A stretch of 34,582 bases of DNA, taken from Bacteroidaceae bacterium. GTDB lineage: Bacteria > Bacteroidota > Bacteroidia > Bacteroidales > Bacteroidaceae. Each line of letters starts with the position of its first letter. Position 1 is the first letter of the stretch. Positions 16,385 through 24,948 of this stretch are shown in pieces. The DNA lies in NCBI GenBank assembly GCA_017547205.1, contig JAFYQH010000039.1:1-34582 (forward strand), in the 5' to 3' direction. Below the pieces are notes generated by a model that saw only the letters and a list, made by a program, of their open reading frames with translations, searched no databases and had not been told where the DNA came from. The translations under genes and the position numbers were made by a program.

Positions 16385-17245
16385 ATGTTTATGAGACGTT
16401 CCGTTGTTTTGGTATGCCTTCTGCTTGCTGTGCTTGTGCAGGCGGTGGCGCAGGATGCCTTTCCGAAGGTTATAGAGTGTGAAATGCAGAGCAGCATACT
16501 AGGCTGCACGAAGAAATACTGTGTCTATCTGCCGGCCGGCTATGGTGACGGGAATAGAAAGTTTCCTGTACTATACCTCCTGCATGGTCTGACCGACACC
16601 CACACGGCTTGGCGCGACAAGGGGCGGATGGCCGATATCGCCACATCTGTATTCAATGAAGGCAAGGCGCAGGAGATGGTGATAGTAATGCCTGATGCCG
16701 GTACCACGTACGACGGCTATTTCAACATCGGGGATTGGCGCTACGAGGACTTCTTCTTCCAAGAGTTCATACCCCATATCGAGGGTAAGTACCGCATAAA
16801 CGCCGACAGGCAGCACCGTGCCATCGCAGGGCTTTCCATGGGTGGTGGCGGAACTACAGGTTATGCAATACGCCATAGCGGAATGTTCTCGAGTGCATAT
16901 GCCATGAGCGCGCTTATGGGAATGGTCGAGAACAGCTGGATAAGCCTCAATGCCGATGACCGTAGGACAGCTTTCGTGCGCAGTGTTATTGAAAACAACA
17001 ATATTGAAATCATTAGGAACGCAACAGACGGGCAGTGCAAGGAGATTGCCACGGTGCGCTGGTTTATAGATGTTGGTGATGACGATTTCCTCTTTACCAA
17101 CAACATGGACTTTGTAAGGGTCATGCGTGAAAGGCGTATTCCTTACCAGTTGAGGGTGCGTGACGGTGGCCACTCCTGGCAATATTGGCAGGAGGCATTG
17201 CGTATGGCCCTGCCTTTTGTGTCGGAAGGATTCGGTACAAAATGA
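16385..17245 (+). CDS. Secreted alpha/beta-hydrolase esterase (feruloyl/acetyl esterase-like)
   Basis: A 286-residue exported esterase of the esterase-D/CE1-like family. A signal peptide covers about residues 1-22 (positive MRR, then a hydrophobic stretch and AVAQ). The alpha/beta-hydrolase core has YLLHGLTD (oxyanion region), the nucleophile elbow GLSMGG (S151), an acidic residue in DVGDDDF (D232-D234) and the histidine in GGHSWQYW (H263). Family members hydrolyse esters on plant polysaccharides or small acyl esters; the substrate is not evident. It lies 14 bases after rpoN and could be co-transcribed. An in-frame ATG at 16391 is an alternative start that keeps the signal peptide. Confidence 0.85.
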   Translation: MFMRRSVVLVCLLLAVLVQAVAQDAFPKVIECEMQSSILGCTKKYCVYLPAGYGDGNRKFPVLYLLHGLTDTHTAWRDKGRMADIATSVFNEGKAQEMVIVMPDAGTTYDGYFNIGDWRYEDFFFQEFIPHIEGKYRINADRQHRAIAGLSMGGGGTTGYAIRHSGMFSSAYAMSALMGMVENSWISLNADDRRTAFVRSVIENNNIEIIRNATDGQCKEIATVRWFIDVGDDDFLFTNNMDFVRVMRERRIPYQLRVRDGGHSWQYWQEALRMALPFVSEGFGTK

Positions 17246-17271
17246 CCGCGCTCTTTTAAAACTGCATATCC

Positions 17272-17303
17272 TTTGTCTTTTACGAAAAATAACCTTAAAT
17301 TTG
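17272..17303 (+). promoter_or_regulatory. Promoter of fbp
   Basis: TTTG (17272-17275) and TAAATTTG (17296-17303) are separated by 20 bases, an exact match to the Bacteroidetes consensus. The predicted leader before ATG 17372 is about 60 bases. Confidence 0.75.
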
Positions 17304-17371
17304 CGCTAATACGCCCGGTTGTGGTCTTGTACCCGTCTGTGACGTGATGTTGGTTAAAAAAATGATGATAT

Positions 17372-19363
17372 ATGTCAAAACCGCATGTGACAATCGAAGA
17401 GGTCAAGGAAGACCTCAGATACCTGCGTCTGCTTGCCCGTGATTTCCCGACGGTGTCAAGTGTCTCTACAGAGATTATAAATCTTGAGGCGATACTGCAG
17501 CTGCCGAAACCCACGGAGCATTTTCTTGCCGACCTTCATGGTGAACATGAGGCATTCCAGCACATTCTGCGCAATGCCTCGGGCAATATAAAGCGCAAGG
17601 TGAATGAACTTTTTAAGGATACCATAACAGAGGAAGAGAAGAGAGATCTCTGTACTCTCATCTATTACCCCGAGGAGAAACTCAAGCTGGTGCGCCAGTC
17701 AGGAACTGATCTGCAGGAGTACTACATTGTGTCGTTGAACCGCCTTATAGTGGTATGTCGTGACGTATCTTCTAAATATACGCGTTCAAAGGTGCGCAAG
17801 AGTCTCCCCGAGGAGTATGCATATATCATAGAAGAGCTGATGCACGAGGCGAATGATTTCCGCAACAAACAGGCCTATTTCAGCGCTATTATAAATACAA
17901 TCATAGGAACCGGACGTGCCGACCACTTCATTACGGCACTCTGTTACCTTATACAGCGTCTTGTAATCGACCGTCTGCATATCTTGGGTGACATATTCGA
18001 CAGGGGACCCGGTGCGCATCATATAATGGATGCGCTTTGCGAGTACCATCACCTTGACATAACCTGGGGAAACCACGATGTGCTGTGGATGGGTGCAGCG
18101 GCAGGCAATACCTGTTGTATCGCGAGCGTGCTGCGTCTCTCCCTGCGCGATGCCAACATGACTACGCTCGAGGACGGCTATGCCATAAACATGGTTCCGT
18201 TGGCTACGTTCGCCATGGAGCAGTATGCCGATGATCCGTGTGAAATATACCAGCCGCGTGTCGATGAGGAACGTACCAATTTCAACGACAAGGATGTCCG
18301 CCTGATAGCCCAGATGCACAAGGCAATCTCTGTAATCGAGTTCAAACTGTCGGGACAGATAGCGATGGCACATCCCGAGTGGGGCATGATGGACCGTTGT
18401 CTTATGGAGTTCATTGATAAGGAACGTGGCATCATAACCATTGACGGCAAGGAGTACGAGATGAAGGACAAACTGTGGCCGACCCTCGACCCTGCCAATC
18501 CCTATGCGCTTACTCCCGAGGAACAGGATGTCATAGAACGTCTGCGCCATTCTTTCGTGCGCAGCGAGCGCTTGCAGAGCCATGTGAATTGCCTGCTCAT
18601 GCGTGGCGGAATGTATGTGATATACAATTCGAACCTCATGTTCCATGCAGCAGTACCCATAAACGAGGACGGCTCCATGCGCGAGGTGGTGTTCGACGGA
18701 GTGCCGGTCAAGGGCAAGGAACTTCTGAAGAAGGTCGAGCGCATGGCGCGTATGGCTTTCGACAACGATGTGGAACCCGATGTCCGTAACAGGTATGCCG
18801 ACTTCTTCTGGTATCTGTGGTGCGGTCCTGAATCACCGCTCTTCGGCAAGGCGCGAATGGCAACATTCGAACGCTACCTGCTCGATGACAAGGAGGTGCA
18901 GAAGGAACCGAAGGGCTGGTATTACATACTGCGTGACAATCCCGAGGTCTGCGATCGCATACTCGACGAGTTCGGTGTCAAAGGGAACCATCGCCACATA
19001 ATAAACGGTCACGTGCCGGTACGTGTGTTCAAGGGTGAGACCCCGATAAAGGCCGATGGCCGTCTGATGGTGATTGACGGCGGTTTCTCTAAAATTTATC
19101 ATAACCGCACCGGCATTGCCGGGTATACACTCGTCTACCATAGCCGCGGTTTCGAACTTGTACAGCTCACCCCCTTCACCTCGACAGAAGAGGCTGTGCT
19201 GAACGGTACCGATATCCATGGAACTATAAATATCGTGGAGATGGTGGGCGAGCGCGAAAAGGTGCGCGATACCGATATAGGTCGCGGCATCATGGTCAAG
19301 ATTGCCGATCTTGAACGTCTTCTTTATGCCTACCGCAAGGGCGTTATAAAGGAAAGACCCTGA
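17372..19363 (+). CDS. fbp: Fructose-1,6-bisphosphatase class III
   Basis: Gluconeogenic enzyme that hydrolyses fructose 1,6-bisphosphate to fructose 6-phosphate. The 663-residue length and the sequence match the class III (Firmicutes/Bacteroidetes) family, which has a calcineurin-like metallophosphatase core. Metal-binding motifs in order: DLHGEHE (D54), GDIFDRGPGAHHIMD, WGNHDVLWMG and NGHVPVR near the C-terminus, then DGGFSKIYH. It has its own full-consensus promoter and is followed after 45 bases by purE, so read-through into purE-ispG is possible. Confidence 0.95.
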   Translation: MSKPHVTIEEVKEDLRYLRLLARDFPTVSSVSTEIINLEAILQLPKPTEHFLADLHGEHEAFQHILRNASGNIKRKVNELFKDTITEEEKRDLCTLIYYPEEKLKLVRQSGTDLQEYYIVSLNRLIVVCRDVSSKYTRSKVRKSLPEEYAYIIEELMHEANDFRNKQAYFSAIINTIIGTGRADHFITALCYLIQRLVIDRLHILGDIFDRGPGAHHIMDALCEYHHLDITWGNHDVLWMGAAAGNTCCIASVLRLSLRDANMTTLEDGYAINMVPLATFAMEQYADDPCEIYQPRVDEERTNFNDKDVRLIAQMHKAISVIEFKLSGQIAMAHPEWGMMDRCLMEFIDKERGIITIDGKEYEMKDKLWPTLDPANPYALTPEEQDVIERLRHSFVRSERLQSHVNCLLMRGGMYVIYNSNLMFHAAVPINEDGSMREVVFDGVPVKGKELLKKVERMARMAFDNDVEPDVRNRYADFFWYLWCGPESPLFGKARMATFERYLLDDKEVQKEPKGWYYILRDNPEVCDRILDEFGVKGNHRHIINGHVPVRVFKGETPIKADGRLMVIDGGFSKIYHNRTGIAGYTLVYHSRGFELVQLTPFTSTEEAVLNGTDIHGTINIVEMVGEREKVRDTDIGRGIMVKIADLERLLYAYRKGVIKERP

Positions 19364-19408
19364 CATGCGACCATTACATCAACAACAGAAATCCAAGTAA
19401 TTAAAAAT

Positions 19409-19915
19409 ATGAAAGCAATTGTAAGCGTAATAATGGGAAGTACTTCCGATCTTCCCGTGATGAAAAAGGCAACCGATTTCCTCAATGAAATGAAAGTGCC
19501 CTTTGAAGTTAATGCCCTCTCGGCACACCGTACTCCCGAGGCTGTTGAGGCTTTCTCCAAGGGTGCAAAGGAGCGTGGTGTCAAGATTATAATAGCAGCT
19601 GCCGGTATGGCGGCGCACTTGCCCGGTGTAATCGCGGCAAGTACGACATTACCGGTGATAGGAGTGCCCATCAACAGTACTCTCGACGGTATGGATGCCC
19701 TGTTGGCCATAGTGCAGATGCCTCCGGGCATTCCGGTTGCGACGGTTGGAGTGAACGCGTCACTCAATGCTGCCATCCTTGCAGTAGAGATGCTTTCGCT
19801 CGCTGATATTGAATTGGCAGGGCGTCTGGCTGCTTATAAGGAAAATCTAAAGAAGAAAATAGAAAAGGCCAATGAGGACCTGAAGGAACTCCAGTATGAA
19901 TTCAAGACAAACTGA
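19409..19915 (+). CDS. purE: N5-carboxyaminoimidazole ribonucleotide mutase
   Basis: Purine biosynthesis enzyme that converts N5-CAIR to CAIR. The 168-residue protein has the usual size and the family motifs GSTSDLPVMKKA, LSAHRTPE and AAGMAAHLPGV, which line the nucleotide-binding and catalytic sites. The pattern is that of the class I mutase, which normally works with PurK; no purK lies in the window. Its stop codon is one base before the likely ispG start, so the two are translationally coupled although their pathways are unrelated. Confidence 0.95.
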   Translation: MKAIVSVIMGSTSDLPVMKKATDFLNEMKVPFEVNALSAHRTPEAVEAFSKGAKERGVKIIIAAAGMAAHLPGVIAASTTLPVIGVPINSTLDGMDALLAIVQMPPGIPVATVGVNASLNAAILAVEMLSLADIELAGRLAAYKENLKKKIEKANEDLKELQYEFKTN

Positions 19916-19916
19916 T

Positions 19917-21629
19917 ATGAATCTTTTCAATTACTCGCGCCGCAATACTGTAGAGGTGAATGTGGGCGGAGTGACAATAGGATGCACCAATCCTGTACGT
20001 GTTCAGTCCATGACAAATACAAGCACCATGGATACCGACGGGAGTGTGGAACAGGTACTGCGTATTGTCGCGAAGGGAGGTGAACTTGTCCGCCTAACGA
20101 CGCAGGGAAACCGTGAGGCTGTCAATATGGGCTGTATCAAGGAACAGCTCAAAGCCCGTGGTTGCAGTGTGCCTCTTGTGGCCGATGTGCACTTCAATGC
20201 GGCCGTGGCCGATACTGCTGCCCGGTATGCCGACAAGGTGCGTGTGAATCCGGGTAACTATGTAGACCCTGCACGTACGTTCAAACAGCTTGAATATACC
20301 GATGCCGAGTATGCCGATGAACTCAAACGCCTGCGTGAGCGTTTTGTCGCGTTTCTCGATATATGCAAGGCCGAGGGTCGTGCCGTACGTGTCGGAGTGA
20401 ACCATGGTTCGCTCAGTGACCGCATAATGAGCCGTTATGGCGATACCCCGTCGGGCGTGGTAGAGTCCTGTATGGAGTTCCTGCGCATATGCCGTGACGA
20501 GAATTTCGACAATGTTGTCGTATCGATAAAGACCAGCAACACATCAATGATGGTTACTACTGTACGCCGTCTTGTGCGTGTGATGGCAGAGGAGGGTATC
20601 TGCTATCCTCTTCATCTTGGAGTGACCGAGGCTGGCGATGCCGAGGATGGGCGCATAAAAAGTGCCGTGGGCATAGGCGCGCTGCTTGCAGACGGAATTG
20701 GTGATACGGTACGCGTTTCGCTTGCCGAGGCTCCGGAGAATGAGATTCCCGTAGCAAAGGAACTGGTTGAATATGTAGCCATGCGTGATGCTGCCCCGTT
20801 CATAGAAGGTGTTGCTGCAGCAGGTTTCAATTACGAGGAGCCGGTACGTCGCAGAAGTTGTGCATGCGGTATTGTAGGCGGTGACAATGTGCCTGTTGTT
20901 GTCGGTGGAGAAGTGGATGACAAGGATATTGCTCCTGACTTCGTGGCCGACCGGTTGTCTGCCGTTGCTCCGGACAATGCCAAGGATGGTGACTTCGTCG
21001 CGGTTACGTATGATGATCTTACTGCTGTGAATATCGAAAAACTCAGGCTGCTGAAGGATATTGTGCTCGTTGCATCATCATGTCATGTGAATCCTGTGGG
21101 TGAACTTCGCGCGCTGGTACATAAACTTGTAATCGAGGGCGTAGAAGCTCCTGTTATCGTGCGCCGTGCATATGATGAGGCGACGGTGGAAACTCTCCGC
21201 ATAAAGGCCGCTGCCGATTTGGGTGTCTTGCTCATCGACGGCCTTGTCGACGGTCTCTGGCTCGAGAACCCTTCAAGCACAGCGGCAGAACTAAACTCTA
21301 TAATGTTCGGCATTCTGCAGGCTACACGTGCAAGGATAAGCAAGACTGAGTATATAGCATGTCCCGGATGCGGCCGTACCATGTACGACCTGCAGGGGAC
21401 ACTGGCACGCATAAAGGCCGCAACCGGCCATTTGAAAGGCCTCAAGATAGGTGTAATGGGTTGTATAGTGAACGGGCCCGGCGAGATGGCCGATGCCGAT
21501 TATGGCTATGTGGGTGCGGCACGTGGAAAGGTTTCCCTCTATCGCCGCAAGGAGTGTGTGGAGAAGAATATACCCGAGGATGAGGCTATAGAACGCCTGT
21601 TGCAGCTTATAGAGAACGACAGGAAATGA
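19917..21629 (+). CDS. ispG: 4-hydroxy-3-methylbut-2-enyl diphosphate synthase (long form)
   Basis: Penultimate MEP-pathway enzyme that reductively converts MEcPP to HMBPP with a [4Fe-4S] cluster. With 570 residues it is the long form, which has an insert domain between the N-terminal TIM barrel and the C-terminal cluster domain, as expected in Bacteroidetes. The barrel starts with VGGVTIGCTNPVRVQSMTNT. The cluster domain shows CPGCGRT (C482, C485) and GCIVNGPGEMADADYGYVG (C516). ATG 19917 is chosen over the in-frame ATG 19896 because the latter overlaps purE by 20 bases. Followed by two hairpins. Confidence 0.95.
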   Translation: MNLFNYSRRNTVEVNVGGVTIGCTNPVRVQSMTNTSTMDTDGSVEQVLRIVAKGGELVRLTTQGNREAVNMGCIKEQLKARGCSVPLVADVHFNAAVADTAARYADKVRVNPGNYVDPARTFKQLEYTDAEYADELKRLRERFVAFLDICKAEGRAVRVGVNHGSLSDRIMSRYGDTPSGVVESCMEFLRICRDENFDNVVVSIKTSNTSMMVTTVRRLVRVMAEEGICYPLHLGVTEAGDAEDGRIKSAVGIGALLADGIGDTVRVSLAEAPENEIPVAKELVEYVAMRDAAPFIEGVAAAGFNYEEPVRRRSCACGIVGGDNVPVVVGGEVDDKDIAPDFVADRLSAVAPDNAKDGDFVAVTYDDLTAVNIEKLRLLKDIVLVASSCHVNPVGELRALVHKLVIEGVEAPVIVRRAYDEATVETLRIKAAADLGVLLIDGLVDGLWLENPSSTAAELNSIMFGILQATRARISKTEYIACPGCGRTMYDLQGTLARIKAATGHLKGLKIGVMGCIVNGPGEMADADYGYVGAARGKVSLYRRKECVEKNIPEDEAIERLLQLIENDRK

Positions 21630-21642
21630 TATCGGGTGAAAT

Positions 21643-21666
21643 GGCTGGTTTTACCGGTTACCAGCC
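21643..21666 (+). terminator. 7-bp hairpin after ispG
   Basis: GGCTGGT (21643-21649) pairs with ACCAGCC (21660-21666) across a 10-nt loop, 13 bases after the ispG stop. No T-tract follows; the stronger palindrome just downstream is the better terminator candidate. Confidence 0.4.
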
Positions 21667-21677
21667 TGAATAAATAG

Positions 21678-21711
21678 TCAGTCCGGACAAGGGATCCCTT
21701 GTCCGGACTGA
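21678..21711. terminator. 34-bp perfect palindrome between ispG and ECF sigma gene
   Basis: Positions 21678-21711 read identically on both strands, centred on GGGATCCC. It lies between the convergent ends of ispG and the ECF sigma gene (stop at 21718). As RNA it folds into a long GC-rich stem from either direction, so a bidirectional terminator is likely. Confidence 0.7.
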
Positions 21712-21717
21712 TTTCAG

Positions 21718-22221
21718 TTATCTGTAATCCTTCAGCAACTTCTGCAATTGCTGCCGAGTGAAGAATATCCTGCTTTTTACTGTTCCCAAGGGCAGTCCCA
21801 GCCGCTCGGCTATTTCGCGGTACTTGAATCCGGAAATGTGCATCAGGAACGGTATGCGGTAGTCGCGTGGAAGGCTATGCACGACGCGGTATATTTCCTT
21901 GCTGTCGTAGTTGTTTTCGGTAGAGTAGTCCTCGAACTCCCGTGGCTGGTTTATATGGAAAAGATTGTCCGTGTGGTCTACGAAGGTTTGGTCACGTACC
22001 TCCTTGCGGTAGTTGTTTATGAAAATATTCCGCATGATGGTATATACCCACCCTTTGAAATTGGTGTCCGGTGTATACTTGTCCATGTTGGCAAGGGCCT
22101 TCAGGGACGTCTCCTGCAATAAATCATTCGCCTCTTCCTTGTCTGCTGTCAGTTTGTAGGCGAAGCGTTGCAGCTCCTGCTGTACCTCAAGCAGATCTCT
22201 CCTAAACTTTGCAGTATCCAC
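21718..22221 (-). CDS. ECF-type RNA polymerase sigma factor
   Basis: A 167-residue sigma-70 family factor with only regions 2 and 4. Region 2 contains NDLLQETSLKALANMDKY and the promoter-melting/-10-contact segment FKGWVYTIMRNIFINNYRK. Region 4 is a helix-turn-helix: FKYREIAERLGLPLGTVKSRIFFTRQQL. It directs RNA polymerase to a specific regulon that cannot be read here. No anti-sigma factor (FecR-like or zinc-binding) lies next to it, nor a TonB receptor, so it is not a standard SusCD-type ECF unit. It is separated from the upstream thrA by a hairpin and about 140 bases. Confidence 0.9.
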   Translation of the reverse strand: MDTAKFRRDLLEVQQELQRFAYKLTADKEEANDLLQETSLKALANMDKYTPDTNFKGWVYTIMRNIFINNYRKEVRDQTFVDHTDNLFHINQPREFEDYSTENNYDSKEIYRVVHSLPRDYRIPFLMHISGFKYREIAERLGLPLGTVKSRIFFTRQQLQKLLKDYR

Positions 22222-22306
22222 TTCTGTTTGTTTTTGTTGTTATAACCTTTGGGGCATGAATATATAACAAAAGAGGTTACTGTTTTGTTTGCTTCATGTT
22301 AATTCA

Positions 22307-22342
22307 ATGATGCCGGCCAAAGAATATTCAGGCCGGCATCAT
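22307..22342. terminator. 12-bp hairpin after thrA
   Basis: Positions 22307-22318 and 22331-22342 are exact reverse complements with a 12-nt loop. The hairpin lies 22 bases beyond the end of thrA and upstream of the ECF sigma gene. No T-tract follows on the minus strand, but position and strength suggest the thrA terminator. Confidence 0.55.
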
Positions 22343-22363
22343 CTTTGCTATGGTAAGTGCATG

Positions 22364-24802
22364 TCAGATATTTGCTATGCGCATGATGTCTGCGAATACG
22401 CCTGCAGCGGTCACGCTTGCCCCGGCACCATATCCCTGTATGAGCATGGGGTACTCCTTGTAACGCTCGGTAGTGAGCAGGATGATGTTGTTGCTGCCCT
22501 CGAGATGGTAGAAGGGGTGTCTCTCATTCACCTTGCACAGCGAAACGCTTCCCTTGCCGTTTTCGTATCTGGCGATGAATCGCCAGTGTTTCTTCTCAGC
22601 CACAAGTTGTTTGCGCTCGCTCTCGAACTGTGCATCGAGCTGTGGCAACTTGGCCCAAAAGTTTTCGAGTGTACCGTCGAAAAGTTCCTGCGGTATGAAC
22701 AGGTTTGTCTCTACATCGCTCTGCTCAATAGTATATCCGGCTTCGCGCGCCAGTATTACGAGTTTTCTTATCACATCCTTGCCGCTAAGGTCAATGCGCG
22801 GGTCAGGTTCGCTGTATCCCTTCTCCTGCGCCAGCCTTACAGTTTCGCTCAACGGTATGTCATTGCTCAATACGTTGAATATGAAATTTAGCGTTCCGCT
22901 CAACACGGCTTCTATCTTGAGAATCTTGTCGCCGCTGTTGATAAGGTCATTTATGGTGTTGATGATTGGCAGTCCGGCACCGACGTTGGTTTCGAACAGG
23001 TATTTTATGTTGCGCTGGCGTGCAATATGTTTCAGTCTGCTGTATGTGGCATAGTCGCCCGATGCGGCAATCTTGTTTGCCGCTACTACGTTTATGTTGC
23101 GTGATAGCAGGTCATCATATATCGATGCAACCTCGCCGTTTGCCGTGCAGTCGACAAAGACCGGGTTGAATATGTTCATGCCGATAATGTCGTCGCGCAG
23201 TTTCGATATGTTGCTCTCCTTGCTTTCCATGAGTGCTGCACGGTAGTTGGTGAGGTCGAGCCCCTCGCGGTCGAATATCGCGTGGCGGCTGTTGGCTATT
23301 CCCACAACATTGAGCTTTAGCGAATGCTCCTTCTTGAGTTTCTCTTGCTGGGATGCAATCTGCTCGATGAGGCTGCTGCCTACAGTGCCGATACCGCAAA
23401 TGAAAAGATTCAGCACCTTGTATTCCGACAGGAAGAATGAGTCGTGTATCACATTCAGTGTCTTGCGCAGGAATTCCGCTTCAATCACGAACGAGATGTT
23501 TGTCTCCTGTCCGCCTTGTGCGCATGATATTACATTGATACCGTTGCGTCCTAGTGTCTGGAACAGTTTTCCTATGATACCGGCATTGTGGCGCATGTTT
23601 TCGCCTACGATGGCTACGGTAGAGAGGTCGCCGGTTGCCCTCACATTCTCCATGAGGCCCATTGATATCTCCTTCTCGAACTCCTTGTTGAGAACCTCGC
23701 ATGCCTTTGCCGAGTCGGCATGGCGCAGACCGAGCGAGGTGCTGTTTTCGGACGATGCCTGTGCTACGAGGAATACGCTTATGTCGGCATTCGCGAGGGC
23801 ACGGAATATACGGTGGTTGACGCCTACGACACCTACCATGCCTAGTCCCTGTACTGTGAGCAAGTCGGTATCGTTGATGCTGGATATACCCTTGATTAGC
23901 CTGCCCTCATCCTCGCTGTGTGCATCGATGACAGTGCCTTCACCATCGGGGTTGAAGGTATTCTTTATCCTTATGGGTATGTTTGCCTTGAATACGGGAT
24001 AGATGGTAGGGGGGTAGACAACCTTTGCTCCAAAGTTGCATAGCTCCGTGGCTTCGACATAGCTCAGGTGTCTTATTGTATATGCGTTGTTTATTACGCG
24101 CGGGTCGGCTGTCATGAACCCGTCAACGTCGGTCCATATCTCCAGACAGTCGGCATTCAGCGTGGCGGCTATTATAGCAGCTGTGTAGTCGCTTCCGCCG
24201 CGTCCCAGGTTGGTTATCTCCTCGCTTTCCTTGTCCTGTGCAATGAAGCCCGGGACGACGATTATGCGGTCATCCCTGCTGTCGAAGCGGGCGTGTATGA
24301 GTCTTTCTGTCTCATCACTTGCAAGTATGTACTTGTTGTGCTTGAATTCTGTCTTTATGAAATTGCGTGCGTTGAAGCGCACTGCACCGTCGATGAGTGC
24401 CGTTACGATGCGGCTCGAAATTCTTTCGCCGTAGCTCACAATGGTGGCTTCGCTCTTCGGGGTCATGTTGTTGATGAGCGCAAGTCCCTGGTATATGTTG
24501 TCGAGCTCGTTGAGTAGCATGTCCACTTCCTCAAGCAATGTGCTGCGTCTCTTGTCGCATGTGATTGTTGCGTTTATGAGGTCGTGATGGCGTGCGACTA
24601 TTTCTTGAAACTCCTTGTTGAAGGCTTTGTCTCCGTTGACAGCGAGCTGGGATGTCTTTATGAGTTTGTCTGTTATACCGCCCAGAGCCGATACCACGAC
24701 AATGACATTCTCATTTTCCGCAGCCTTCTCTACAATGTTTTTAAGGTTCAGTATACTGTTGACGGAACCTACAGACGTTCCGCCGAATTTCATTACTTTC
24801 AT
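22364..24802 (-). CDS. thrA: Bifunctional aspartokinase I / homoserine dehydrogenase I
   Basis: Catalyses the first and third steps of the aspartate pathway to threonine, methionine and lysine. The 812 residues hold an N-terminal aspartokinase (KFGGTSVGS, residues 5-13; GRGGSDYTAA). Central ACT-type regulatory segments follow (LTVQGLGMVGVVG; VAIVGENMRHNAGIIGK). The homoserine dehydrogenase begins with an NAD(P) loop FICGIGTVGSS (G470) and includes NVGAGLPIINT. Length matches the E. coli ThrA type. Unlike many Bacteroidales loci, no homoserine kinase or threonine synthase follows; the next gene is an ECF sigma factor. The leader is short, so a peptide attenuator seems absent. Confidence 0.95.
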   Translation of the reverse strand: MKVMKFGGTSVGSVNSILNLKNIVEKAAENENVIVVVSALGGITDKLIKTSQLAVNGDKAFNKEFQEIVARHHDLINATITCDKRRSTLLEEVDMLLNELDNIYQGLALINNMTPKSEATIVSYGERISSRIVTALIDGAVRFNARNFIKTEFKHNKYILASDETERLIHARFDSRDDRIIVVPGFIAQDKESEEITNLGRGGSDYTAAIIAATLNADCLEIWTDVDGFMTADPRVINNAYTIRHLSYVEATELCNFGAKVVYPPTIYPVFKANIPIRIKNTFNPDGEGTVIDAHSEDEGRLIKGISSINDTDLLTVQGLGMVGVVGVNHRIFRALANADISVFLVAQASSENSTSLGLRHADSAKACEVLNKEFEKEISMGLMENVRATGDLSTVAIVGENMRHNAGIIGKLFQTLGRNGINVISCAQGGQETNISFVIEAEFLRKTLNVIHDSFFLSEYKVLNLFICGIGTVGSSLIEQIASQQEKLKKEHSLKLNVVGIANSRHAIFDREGLDLTNYRAALMESKESNISKLRDDIIGMNIFNPVFVDCTANGEVASIYDDLLSRNINVVAANKIAASGDYATYSRLKHIARQRNIKYLFETNVGAGLPIINTINDLINSGDKILKIEAVLSGTLNFIFNVLSNDIPLSETVRLAQEKGYSEPDPRIDLSGKDVIRKLVILAREAGYTIEQSDVETNLFIPQELFDGTLENFWAKLPQLDAQFESERKQLVAEKKHWRFIARYENGKGSVSLCKVNERHPFYHLEGSNNIILLTTERYKEYPMLIQGYGAGASVTAAGVFADIMRIANI

Positions 24803-24824
24803 TAGTTGTCGTTGATGTTATGTT

Positions 24825-24844
24825 ATTTGCAGATTGCAAATTTA
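24825..24844 (-). promoter_or_regulatory. thrA -7 element overlapped by a TTTGCA inverted repeat
   Basis: On the minus strand TAAATTTG (24837-24844) is an exact -7 match; a TTTG lies 23 bases upstream, longer than usual. The perfect repeat ATTTGCA-GAT-TGCAAAT (24825-24841) covers half of the -7 element and the expected transcription start, a position suited to a repressor. Confidence 0.45.
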
Positions 24845-24948
24845 TCAAAATTACATAACAAGCCGCTCAAAATTTTATGAAAATATCTTAAGTGGCTATA
24901 TAGTCGCATCTCTTTGGAATTGTGTGTCTAAGAGTGCGTGTCAAGGTG

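Noticed and set aside
17246-17371. Possible terminator or riboswitch between the esterase and fbp
   Set aside because: No stable stem found; the region is explained by the fbp promoter and leader.
17786-18646. 286-codon minus-strand ORF inside fbp
   Set aside because: Antisense to a strongly conserved enzyme; no domain of its own.
22289-24002. Plus-strand ORFs of 200 and 251 codons opposite thrA
   Set aside because: Both are shadows of the thrA coding sequence, rich in Cys, Ser and Arg as expected from the reverse strand.
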